Shown here piece after piece: positions 13,029 through 25,800 of a stretch of 60,000 nt of DNA (the first letter of the stretch is position 1; each line of letters begins with the position of its first letter). Both the position numbers and the translations under genes were made by a program. The DNA is from Owenia fusiformis (Eukaryota > Annelida > Polychaeta > Sabellida > Oweniidae), in assembly GCA_903813345.2 (NCBI GenBank), contig CAIIXF020000007.1:36116538-36176537 (forward strand), read 5' to 3'. The notes beneath the pieces were generated by a model. It did not search any database and was not told the origin of the DNA. It was given only the letters and a program-made list of their open reading frames with translations.

Positions 13029-13856
13029 TTACTTCCTGTATGTGATAGTGAATATGTTGCCATCCTCATCTCCAACTACCAGTTGCCCCTCCTGGTTGAT
13101 GGCAACAGATTGGAGGCCACGCACGCCATCTTTCTTGGAAAGCAGAAAGCGGAGGAATTTGGCGTCAGGGGTCAGGAGATGTACCCTGTGGTTGTCACTG
13201 TCTGCAACTATGATGTGGTTGGCTGCATCTGTGCAGACACCATAGGGGTGATACAACTCACCCTGACCACTGCCAAGCTTTCCGTATTTAAAAACTTCCC
13301 GGCCATCTTTATCCAAGCCTTTAATACAATGACCCGCGTAGTCGCTGACTATGGTGACATCAGATGTTGTTGATGCCACATAGTAAGGGTTCCTGAATGT
13401 ACCAGGCTTGGAAAGGGGAGTCGTGTCTCCAGTGGACGGATTCACACGGTACACTGTACTGGTGGTGTCATCACATACAAGCAGCTCACCTGCAGGGGTT
13501 GATGTAATACCCTGCAGCTGTAGTTCATCTGCAGGGGTTGATCTTAAACCAAATAGCTTTCGCTTTCTGCAGGTGATGTCCCGTGTGGGGGTCCCGTCGA
13601 CACTGTAGACACTTATGGTATTCGTCTCGTTGGTGAATGCCAGATGGCCATCGGAAGTTAATGTTACGAAACGGAACTGCTTTCCAAGATCTTTCAACTG
13701 GTTGTGCTCTCGGCCATATATCTTTGTAGAACTGAGACCTGTTACTGCAAAATGGCCATTGGGAATGAGAGTTAGATCGAATATCACACCAGATCGTAGA
13801 TTCTTCTTCTCCACTATTGGCTTTTTCTTGAGTTTCATTTCCACAAGCTTGCTGAC
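13029..13856 (-). CDS. terminal exon: NHL-repeat beta-propeller
   Basis: The exon encodes 275 residues and ends at a stop codon at 13029-13031. It opens after TGATTTCAG in phase 0. The first 22 residues are a basic linker with several Lys. About six propeller blades follow: near 24-58, 61-100, 114-150, 154-190, 197-240 and 245-275. The clearest NHL repeat is at 201-235, with HPYGVCTDAANHIIVADS and then DNHRVHLL, the usual pattern of HP-GV, D-x-x-G/N, ADS-x-N-HR-V. NHL propellers in TRIM2/3/32/71-type proteins bind proteins or RNA. The six-blade length matches a whole propeller with no break. Because it is the last exon, all splice forms that reach it share this domain. Confidence 0.9.
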   Translation of the reverse strand, partial: VSKLVEMKLKKKPIVEKKNLRSGVIFDLTLIPNGHFAVTGLSSTKIYGREHNQLKDLGKQFRFVTLTSDGHLAFTNETNTISVYSVDGTPTRDITCRKRKLFGLRSTPADELQLQGITSTPAGELLVCDDTTSTVYRVNPSTGDTTPLSKPGTFRNPYYVASTTSDVTIVSDYAGHCIKGLDKDGREVFKYGKLGSGQGELYHPYGVCTDAANHIIVADSDNHRVHLLTPDAKFLRFLLSKKDGVRGLQSVAINQEGQLVVGDEDGNIFTITYRK

Positions 13857-16800
13857 CTGAAATCACATCAAATCAAAACATTATTTTTAAGTTTGCATCA
13901 TTATTTCAGTTCAAAAATGAATCAATGAGATCAAAATAAATGATTTAAATGAGTTTTATATGAATTTTCTAAACTTATTTTGTAGTAATTTGAATTGCAG
14001 ATAATCTGACAGTAAGTAAGTAATTAGAAGGATGATCAAACATAAGTTTTTACTTTGACTTATTGGAATTTGCAGAAATGTAGCATTTTATTGTTTATTG
14101 GATCAATAATAGTATCGTGTTTATCTACAAAGTGCAAATAAACAATTACAAATAAACAATTCATATTACCTGATATTTATCATAATTGTAGCACAAACTA
14201 ATGTTATGTGTTACTGAATGGAACAAGCAGACGAATATGATGCGTTGCAAAAGTTATCTAGGCATATTTTAGCGCCAAAACAACATTTTAGGAAAAGGGA
14301 TGAAAACGAAGATTTGTTTACTTTTTGTTGCATTGAACCTGTATTGATTTTCTAGCTGACAACCCTCGCTAAAAATAAATAAGCTGGTCCACAAAGATCC
14401 GCTGTCAATCAAGTTCGCTCTATACGCTGCTATATTAAGATTTATCTGCACAGATTGGCCACCTGTTATTAGACTCCAGATGAAAATCTGGAGTCTATTG
14501 CTTTTGCCAGTTTTCTTATTAGACTCCAGATTGAAAATCTGGAGTCTATTGTTTTTGCCTCTATTCTTATTATTATTATTTTTTTTCTTTTTCTTATTTT
14601 ACTGCCCACGTTTTCTCAACAACTATAAGGTATCCAGTAAAGACCATTATACAGTTCATTTAGGTTCAGTATCTAGTTGGTGGGAAATTGGGTCAAATTT
14701 TTATCTAGGTCAAAGGTCAGGAACTGGGTCAAATCCAGTACTTTGTCACTTTTTTCGATTTTCTCAGTCGTCCTTCTATATTTTCGATCCGTTTCTTTTT
14801 TTCATTGTGTTCCTTATAAAAAAGTAGGAAATCTAGGGTCGATTTAGTTTTTTGATATCTCAAACCGATTTCGAGATATCAGTGTCCGAAAACGAGGTCC
14901 AAAAAAAGTTCTCCAAATCAAATGTCCAGGATGTTAGTCTTATAGGAAATTTTCTCAGGATTCCAAATCTGAAAACCAAATTTCGATTCGACTTCCGGTT
15001 CGGAAGCTATGGCGTTTTGAAAGCTCTAAAATCGCTAAATTTTGTGCCCATATTAAGTCAATGGGAAAAAAGATTTTTTTGAAGTGAAAAATACGAAATA
15101 TAGACTGAGTTCAGCTAAATATAATGAAAGCTTTTAAAAGAATGGGACCTCAAAAGCCATCTAGCTTCAAAATTTGGACACCAAAATGCCTAGGTCAAAA
15201 TCTAGGTCAAATTCAAAGTTTTTCCTTATTTTTGCGATTCTGACACTACAAATTAACTATATTCTTCGAAATTGTGTATACATGTAGCCAAGAGTGTGCT
15301 AATAGTGTTAGCCTTTTGCCGTCAGAAAGTATTTTGCCCCACTTTTGAGATATGGTGTCCAAAAAGTAGGTCAAAATTAAAATTTCTCCAAATTTGACGT
15401 TTGAGTTATGAATTAAGTATAGAATTTTCTCAGAAATCCGAATCTGCAAACCAAATTTCGATCCGACTTCCGGTTCCGAAGTTATGGCGTGTCCGAAAAG
15501 TAGGTCAAAATAAAAATTCGCCAAATTTAACATATGAGTTATGAATTAGGGGTAGAATTTTGTCAGGAATCCGAATCTTTAAATTAAATTCCGATCCAAC
15601 TTCTGGTTCGGAAGTTATGGCGTTTTGAAATTTCGGAAACTTGATCTGATGGTATCCTGATAGAAAGTCAAGAGTAGAGAAGAAAATAATGAAAAATGCA
15701 TCCATCCTTCCTTTGTGATCCTATCGTATCCTTCTTATCTACCTTTCCTTCGTATCCTCTCCTTCCTATCCTTCCTATTCTATTCCTTCTTCCTATTCTA
15801 TTCTATCATTCTTTCCTATTCTATCCTATCGTTCCTTCCTATTCTAGCCTATCCTTCCTTCCTTTTTCAACCATCCATCCATCCATCTTTTTCTGGATGA
15901 CTCAGCTTATTTTGGATGACTCCGCTTATTCTGGATGACTCGGCTAAAAAAAAGTCTAGATCTGGAGTCTGAAATTGAACTTCGTTCAATTTCCAAAGTC
16001 TAGTTATTATTCTTTCTTTCTTTCCGTACACGTTTTCTCAGCAACTAGAAGAGCTTACTTTAACCTACTTACATGGCTAACATAGCCCATCGACCTAGTT
16101 TCTGGGAAATTAGGTCAACTTTTTATCTAGGTCAAAGGTTAAGAACTAGGTCATATCTTACATTTTTAACATTCTGTCAATTATCTTCGTCATTATTTAT
16201 CGAAACACCTGGATGTACATCTCATTGTGTAGCTTAGAAAAAAACAAATCGAGAGTGTGCCATCCGTTTTTTGATTACTCTTACCGATTTTGAGATATGG
16301 CGTCCGGAATGTAGGTCAAACTATAAAGTTAACCAAATTTATTAAATGAGCTATGAAATAAGTGTAGAATTTTCCCAGAAATCTGAATCTGCAAACCAAA
16401 TTCCGATCCGACTTCCGGTTCGGAAGTTATGGCGTTTCGAAAACTCAAAAATCGCTAAATTTGGTGCCCATGTTAAGTCAATGGGAAAAAAGATTTTTTT
16501 GAAGTGAAAAATACGGAATATAGACTGAGTTCAGCTTCACATTATCAAAGCCTTCAAAAGAAGGGGACCTCAAAAGCCATCTAGCTTCAAAATTTGGACA
16601 CCAAAATGCCTAAGTCAAAATCTAGGTCAAATTCATTGGTTTTCCTTATTTTTTCGATTCTGACACTACACTTTAATTATATTCTTCGAAATTGTGTATA
16701 CATGTAACCAAGAGTGTGCTAATAGCGTTAGCCTTTTGCCGTCAGAAAGTATTTTGACCCACTTTTGAGATATGGTGTCCAAAAAGTAGGTCAAAATAAA

Positions 16801-19800
16801 AAGTTCTCCAATTTTAACGTTTGAGTTATAAATTGAGAGTAGAATTTTCTCAGAAATCCGAATCTGCAAATCAATTTTCGATCCGACTTCCGGTTCCGAA
16901 GTTATGGCGTGTCCAAAAAGTAGGTCAAAATGAAAATTTGCCAAATTTAACGTATGAGTTATGAATTAGGGGTAGAATTTTGTCAGGAATCCGAATCTTT
17001 AAATCAAATTTAGATCCGACTTCCCGTTTGAAAGTTATGGCGTTTTGAAATTTCGAGAAAAATCGATCTGGTGTTATCCTGATAGAAAGTCAAGGAAAAA
17101 AGATTTTTTTGAAGTGTAAAATACGAGATATAGATTGAGTACAGCTTAAGATAATAAATTCCTATAAAAGAAGGGGACCTCAAGAGCTACCTAGTTTCAA
17201 TATTTGGACACCAAAATGCCTAGGTCAAAATCTAGGTCAAATTCATAGTTTTTCCTTATTTTTGCGATTCTGGCACTACACTTTTAGGATTTGCTTCAAA
17301 TTTTGTATACAGGTAGCAAAGAGTGTGCTAATAGTGTTAGCCTTTTGCCGTCAGAGAGTATTTTGACCCACTTTTGAGATATGGTGTCCGAAAAGTAGGT
17401 CGAAATAAAAAATTCTCCAAATTTAACATATGAGTTATGAATTAAGAGTAGAATTTTCTCAGGAATCCGAATCTGCAAACCAATTTTCGATCCGACTTCC
17501 GGTTCCAAAGTTATGGCGTGTCCGAAAAGTAGGTCAAAATAAAATTCGCCAAATTTAACGTATGAGTTATGAATTAGGGGTAGAATTTTGTCAGGAATCC
17601 GAATCTTTAAATCAAATTTTGATCCGACTTCCGGTTCGGAAGTTATGGCGTTTTGAAATTTCGGAAATTCGATCTGATGGTATCCTGATAGAAAGTCAAG
17701 GAAAAAAGATTTTTTTTGAAGTGTAAAATACGAGATATAGATTGAGTACAGCTTAAGATAATGAATTTCTATAAAAGAAGGGGACCTCAAAAGCTATCTA
17801 GTTTCAATATTTGGACACCAAAATGCCTAGGTCAAAATCTAGGTCAAATTCATAGTATTTCCTTATTTTTGCGATTCTGGCACTACACTTTTAGGATTTG
17901 CTTCAAAATTTTGTATACAGGTAGCAAAGAGTGTGCTAATAGTGAGAGCCTTTTGCCGTCAGAAAGTATTTTGACCCACTTTTGAGATATGGTGTCCGTA
18001 AAGTAGGTCAAAATAAAAAGTTCTCATAATTTAACTTATGAGTTATGAATTAAGGGTAGAATTTTCTCAGGAATCCGAATCTGAAAAGCAAATTTCAATC
18101 CGACTTCCGGTCAAAAATTCCTACTTACCTACCTACTTACCTACTCGGCTACCTATTCAGCTACTTACTCAGCTACCTACTCAGCTACTTACTCAGTACC
18201 CGCTCAGCTGCTTACTCAGCTACCTACTCAGCTATTTACTCAATTACTTAATCATCTACTTACTCAGCTTCCTACTCAATTACTTACTCAGCTCTTTACT
18301 CAAGTAAATCAATCTGGAGTCTTAAATTGAACTTTGTTCAATTTACCAATCTAGTTATTATTATTATTATATCTTGGTTACCGCCATATTTGGCGAGCAA
18401 TACCTCATTGGTATATTCCGTATTTACGTATTTTACACTCGAAGATAGAGCCAGAAACCCCTCCTTGGAGGAGCCCTGTGTTCTTTTATGTGCACAGGTA
18501 CACAGGCATACAGGTACACACCACAGCCTTTTATACGAGTCGTGAACCACTCAGTCAAACACCCAGAATTACATAACGCACAAACAAACTTGTCTGAACC
18601 GGGAATCGAACCCGGGGCCAAGCGATATTGGTAACCTTGACTCTCTCTGCCACTGAGCCATAGCGGGTGTTCATCTAATTAAAAAATGCATTACCCTTAC
18701 AATATTCTATTTAAAATCATGTAATATTTGAATTCTTGACAATTAGTGATGCAGTATTATTAATAATGAGTTCAAAACTTGTCTTTTTGATTTTACTTCT
18801 GAGTTAAATTCAATTTCGAGATTATGCTCAATCATGTAAAATAAAGGCATTAAAACTAATGTTTCTGATTTTTTGTAAGGGCAAATGTGTTTTGGTTGAC
18901 CATAATATAATATATTAGACCAAGCCAAATAAAACGCCCAGAACTTTCAAAATACTTGAGCTAGAATGTTGAAATAAAAAACATTTTAAAGCTGACAATA
19001 TTCCTCAAAGTTTGTTTATTATATCACCTTTCTATAGATTAGACGATTGAGTGAAATTCCTAGTTGAAACAGTAAACAATTTATCTGCAGCATTTTTAAA
19101 GAATCTGAATTTTACCATTCCCCCTAAATCACCAATCCCAGAGGGCGTAGCTCCATATCGTTCCACTTTTCTTGCTTTACTGCTATCATTTTTTATTTAT
19201 CATTAGATTGAACCATTAAATAAAATTCAATAATGAAATAGTCAAGGAGTTTTAATAGTAAGAGTTTTCTACAGGGTGTTCCAACGCAACCGAGAAAAAT
19301 CGCTATATCTTGGAAAATACTGAACCAATTGTGTTCATCCTTTAATGAAAGAAAGAATCGACGATCTTAAATGTATAGCTCGTGTAATTGTAGAAAAACA
19401 TTATGACTTGCACAACTGCCTAGAAGACATTCGTAAAAGAGAAATGCTTCAAAACGGAGTCATGGGTGTTCAAAAATGCAACCGCAATAAAAAATAAATT
19501 AGCTTCATTTTATGTTTGGTTAATTGGTGGAGTTTCATCAACATTATGGTCGAAATGCCGTCTAAAGTCTGCCTGGACCTGGTGGACCATGACGTATATG
19601 ACTGCGTCTATTTTGAAAGTCTAGAGCAGGTGTCAAGGGTATCAATTAACTACAAGAGCTATACATTTAAGGTCTCTTCTTTATTTCCTGAAATAATGAA
19701 CACAATTTATTAAGTATTTTCCAAGATATAGCGTTTTATTTCGGCAAGGTGCTTATTTGATCTATGCCATGATACAACCGAAACAGCAACATTAGCAAAA

Positions 19801-22800
19801 TTAGCCGTGTGGTCTGCCAAACGCAATAACCAAGGATCAGAACACCAATTGTCTAAAGTAATGTACCAATAATAGCATTTGGGGATGCTAAATATATAAT
19901 TACTTACTTACTTACTTACTTACTACTATAATTAATAATATTTGAAAGAAACACGTATTAAATATTTCAAAGAACTCCAGAAGATGTTTAAATGATGCAA
20001 TAGATTATATAACTACATGTATCTGATCCTCTCTTTAAATCCATTATAAGTAGAATTAAGCCATCAATCGAGCAAATTGGTGAGATATTGACTGATCAAT
20101 TATGCCAATTCGTCCAGAATTGAAAAAGATTCGTAATGACATGTTATTGTAACTTAAGGGCCAGGTGATTAGGATTGAATGTGGATGGGGAGACGGTTAT
20201 TATGAAACACCCTGTATAACTATCACTTTCTTAAGAAATGTGCTTCAATCTTGATGTGTATTATATTTAATTTTGAATGGTGTTTCAAAATCCGAGGGCA
20301 ATCATTGAGCTATACACGAATGACAGTTTCATCCTTTTATATAGTGTTATTGAGCGTGTTATTTTACTTCATCTGGTTTGATTTGGTAATTTGGGATACC
20401 ACTTAGCGAAGCACTACAGATGAAAAGCGCAAGCCACATGGTACCATAGTTTAGATTAAAAAATCACTAGATGGTTATGGAACCAAAATTAAAAGGAAAT
20501 AAAATTGTAATTGCCTTACAACTGTCAATGTCAATAAAATGAATAAATATAACATCATGTGGTGGAGCTGCCGGTAATTACGGACATGCAACTCTTCATT
20601 TTTTCAGAGATGTGTCTTCAAAATGTTGAACAATATTAGTAGGTCACCCCTAATCCGTGCCAAGGGACAAGTATTACGTCACTTCTGTCTGGACAGCGAA
20701 AACACCCTTGGTATACGCAGCTAACGAAAATTGACCGGTACGGGTCAAAAGCTGGACCGGCACGGGTTAACGGTTTTATTTGAATTTAAAACAGCCATAA
20801 CTTGCTCAATATTGACTTCCTCGTGTCTAATTTGAGAATTTAGAGAATTTTGGTCCGTTTTAAAATCTGTAAAAATTGGGGTACTTAAAAGCATCGGGAG
20901 GCATCATATATTTCAAATTAGACAGGAGGAAGTCAATATTGAGCAAGTTATGGCTGTTTTAAATTCAAATAAAACCGTTAACCCGTACCGGTCCAGCTTT
21001 TGACCCGTACCGGTCAATTTTCGTTAGCTGCGTATACCAAGGGTGGAAAAGTCTGGGTGAAAATGTCGCTGTTGCTCAATTATTCACTTCTTACATTTTT
21101 TATTGATATATATATATAGGGTTGCCAATGAGTATCAGCAGTATTAATCTACTAGTTTGATATATTTTCAATCTGGATTTATACAGGGTGTCCCCGAAAA
21201 CTGCACTTGGACAAAAATGGAATAACCCCTTAAAGTGATGATTGAATATTAATGAAATACTGTCACCTGTTTTATTATGATAAACATCTTCGGTTTCACT
21301 TAGTAACAATACTAGGTTTTAAAAAAACTTGTTTTAGTACCATCCCATATCCATGCTTGGTGACCCAAATATGGAATAACTCTGTGGCTACTCCGAGACA
21401 CAATACACCTTAAACCAATGCTCCGAAACCCAATACTCTGAAAATAGGCTTATAGACAGAGGTATCTTACTTCATGAGAATGATACACTGACGTTTTTTA
21501 TTTTTGCCAGTTTCATGCAATGCCTTTTGAGCAATATTGGAACGAATGGGAAATTTTCATTGCATTTAGTTGATTGTGTCATCTTTTTTCATTGATTAGA
21601 ATATCTTAAAGCAAGTCAAACATTTTTACGACATGAACTTTAAGAAAATACAAAGATAATAGGCGTCCACGACAAAGCTTCGCCCTATTTAAAGCAGAAA
21701 TTGAATTAAACGTGCAGGAACTGAAGTTGCGTATAACGCATAGAACTTAAGGCCCCAATCACACCAAACTAGTTCTCAACCGTTCTTTCCAGTCCTACGA
21801 AAAAGTCGTAAAACGGGCTAAATCTGGCTGTGGTCGGGAAATATGTTTAAAATAATTAGCTATCTCGTTCATAAACAGTCTTCAATACGTCCATCTCATT
21901 CGCAGTTCGTTCAGATCGCACCATGTCGGTGTGCACACGTATTGCAATTGATATCCGATTGCACAACGTTGTATAACGCGTCCCTAGTAGGGTTGAAGTA
22001 CGGCAATTACGTTCCTGGTCTAGTAAGTCATCTCGTTTGAAGTACGTTGTCACACGATCTGATTACAGAACGGTATGGTCGCCATCGAATTTCGAATCAT
22101 TTCAAAATTCTAAAATCACCTTCCCATCTGAGAACGTTCATGAAGTTTGTAAACAGACCTTAGAAAGTTGCAGCTATGTTCATTCCGTGTGCACACAGTT
22201 TAAAATCAGTTTTGAAGAACACAGTGGCAACTTGTTTGGTGTGATAGCTATATTTTTGATTACTCGTTCATAAGGAGTATTCAATACGTTCTTAATCAGT
22301 TTAAACCCGTTTGCAATTAGTTCTACCTCGTTCTCAATACGTCCTCAGACAGTTCAACTCGTTGTAAAAACGTCCCTAGTAGGATTGAAGTACGACGGTT
22401 CAGTTCATAGTACGTCCAACTCGTCGTTAGTACGTTGTCACTCGTTCTAATTGTAGAACGTGACGACTACGAGATTATTTGAGCATATTTTAAGTTCTAA
22501 AGGACCTACCCGTTCGAGTATGTTCAATGACGTTTGTAAATAGACCCCAAACGGTTCTAAGTACGTTCAGTCCGTTCGTACACAGTTAAAGCCCGTTTTC
22601 GAGAACGTTGTGAGAACTAGTTTGGTGTGATAGTAGGGTAAGATATGAATGTGAATCTTTTTTTGCAGACAAACAACTTTACGTGCGTTAGCCTTAGTTT
22701 AGTTTGGTGTGATAGCTATTTTTGCCGACTCTTTCATCAGCATTCTTTCGCATATGCTTTCATCTCGTCTTTATTTCGTCTGCAGTACGTTGCTAGTTGC

Positions 22801-25800
22801 AGTATACGTAAGTTTAGATCGTTTTTTATATTTTAAAAGCAATCAGTTTTAAAAAATACTCATCGGCCGAGCACCAGTGTTGAAGATCGGAGCAAATGTG
22901 ATCATGTCATAATTATTTCCAGACAGTTCAACTCGTTCTAAAAAGGTAGAATCTCGTCCCTAATCCGTGCAGAATGTGTTCTTTGTTATCCTGATTACGA
23001 TAATACCCAGTGCGATGGTTTCCTTGTAGGTTTAAAGCACGACAGTTCGGTTCGTAGTACGTTAAGCTCTTAAGTCACTCGTTCTGATTGCATCGCGACG
23101 ACCACGAGACAGTCTAATCCGTAAGTATACATTTAAGCCCATTTTCGAGAAAGTAGTGAGAAATGGTTTGGTATGATACAAGGGTAAGGGTAAGTAATCC
23201 ACATATACTAAACTACATATTTACCTTTGCTGCCTGCTGTAATGCAGTTATTGATGCTTGGGATTGGGCAAGGGCATTTTGAAGTTGCTGTACCTATAAT
23301 ATAAAATTAAGAAAGGAGAACGTGATGTCACAGCATTTTTGTGAACTACCTATAGTACTTGAATGAAACAAAATAATTCTTGATAACTGTCTTTGTATTC
23401 ATAAGTGTATATACAGGGTGACCCAAAAAATGCAACCCTCCATTTCTTCAATATTTTTCTTAAATGAATGTTGATTGCTCTTAAATTTGGCACACAAAAA
23501 CTTCATTCAATTTAAAGCATATTTTGGAACGACCATAACTCTATCAATATAAGACTATTATTATTAAAACTTTGCCAGAGGATCCTACATTGATATCAAT
23601 GTACCAACCCTGTATCTCTGTAAGTCTTTGTGTGCCAAATTTCAAAGCAATAAACCTTCATTTAAGAAAAATATTGAAGAAATGGAGGGTTGCATTTTTT
23701 GGGGTCACCCTGTAATTACATGTTATTGCTATCGTCTAGTAATGATCAATACGTGCATTAGCTACTGTTCTGAGGATGTTTCGCTAAATGTCTGGTTTGG
23801 TAATTTGAGAAACCACGTGGCTATGTTCGCCAGATGTGAAGTGCAAGACATACGTTAAGTTATCTCAGTTTAGATAAGGTAGATGGACGTGGAACCCAAA
23901 ATTATAAGGAAATAAAATTATTAAATTGTATTTGACTCAAGAATACCTAGTTTGTCAGTATATTGAAACAAAAGAATATTAAATGGTGGAGCTGCCGGGT
24001 ATTGCGGTGGTCACATTAGCTCCGATCTTCAACGCACGCTAGCTGGCGCCCGGGCGATGAGTATTTTGTTCAAAACTGAATGTAATTTTATTTTGAACAA
24101 AATACTCAATCGGCCGATAAATAGGAGCAAATGTGACTCAAGCATATGGAGCGATGATTCGCGAGATGTCTCACCTGGTTTGGTTATTCGAGATACCACA
24201 TTGCAATGTGCGCCAGATGTAAAGCGCAAACCACGGGGTACCTCAGTTTATATAAAATAAATGGTACGGTAATGGAACCAAAATTATGAGGAAATAAAAT
24301 TATTAATTTGTATTTGACTAGAGATTACTTAGTTTGTCAATAGATTGAAACAAGAATATCAAATGGTAGAACTGCCGGGTATTGAGAGATCTTTCGCGAG
24401 ATGTCTCATCTGGTTTGGTTATTTGAGATGCCATATGGCAATATGTGACAGATTTAGAGCGCAAGCCACGGGGTAAAATGTACCTCGGTTTATATAAAAT
24501 AAATGGTACGGTAATGGAACCAAAATTATGAGGAAATAAAATTATTAATTTGTATTTGACTGAAGATTACTTAGTTTGTCAATAGATTGAAACAAAAGAA
24601 TATCAAATGGTGGAACTGCCGGGTATTGAGAGATGTTTCGCGAGATGTCTCATCTGGTTTGGTTATTAGAGATGCCATATGGCAATGTGTGCCAGATGTA
24701 AAGCGCAAGCCACGGGGTACCTCAGATTAGATAAGATATAGATGGTACGGTAATGGAACCAAAATTATGAGGAAATAGAATTATCAAATTATGAATTGAT
24801 TGACACATACAGAATATCACATCATTTTGAGTGATATCATTTTTATCGCCGAGTTGATATCAAATATCAACACGAGTGAGCGAAGCGAATGAGTATTGCT
24901 ATTTGATATCTACGAGGCGATAAAATGATATCACGAGAAATTATGTGATATTGGGTTTATCCCATGAATACAATCACCTTGTGATGTTCTGATCCAATTT
25001 CCAGGACATTGGCAGAAAATATAAACTAGAAATTAGAATATCAATTGAATATTTGAAACACTTTATTTTAACAATAAAAAGTATGCACTACTTTCTGTAC
25101 ATGATATAGTTCGTCATAAATACCTTTTTGAATCGTTAGTTAGCAGCCTTCTAATCAAATTATATACACAATCGTAATTCAATACACCAATGAAACTTAA
25201 AGAGAATAAATTAACGGACCTATTTTCTCAAAAGAGAATAAATTATCTGACCTAATTTCCAACAATATTGTGGCGCGAAATGCAAATGTGATATCACACG
25301 GATATGCGTGAGATAAACGATATCACACGCATGAGTTTGATAAACGATTTTCTGGAAAATATCACACGAATTTCAACAATATCAGAAATATCAATAGCTG
25401 TTATTGTACAGATAACACATTAATCGTGGGATAAATAAGAATATCACATGTTGGAGCTGCCAGGTATAGAGAGATGTTCTACAAGATGCCTCAACTGGTT
25501 TGGTCATTTGAACTACATAATGGCGATATGCGCATGATGTAAAGCGCAGGTCACTGGGTACCTCAGTTAAGGTAAGATATAGATAGGAACCAAAATTATA
25601 CGGATATAAAATTATTAAATTGTATTCTATTTAACTGTACACCATTGAGTTTAAATACCTCTGTCTGATGTTTAAGTTGAGCATCCGCCAGCTTTTTATT
25701 TGACATTAACAACTCATCCTGAAGGGTTGTCACCTTTGTGGAAAGGCCATGAACCTGAAATAAATAAAATAACTGATTTTTATGTTTGTTTTTATCTTGA

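Noticed and set aside
13042-13860. + strand frames opposite the NHL exon (13042-13245, 13408-13608, 13615-13860)
   Set aside because: Shadows of the well-supported NHL frame on the minus strand.
17296-17790. 164-codon minus-strand frame with repeated AITSEPEVGSK-type motifs
   Set aside because: The same motif appears in every ~605-bp DNA repeat block in this region and in other frames. It reflects repeated DNA, not a protein family.
18600-18671. tRNA gene on the minus strand
   Set aside because: It is the head of the inverted SINE copy, for the same reason.
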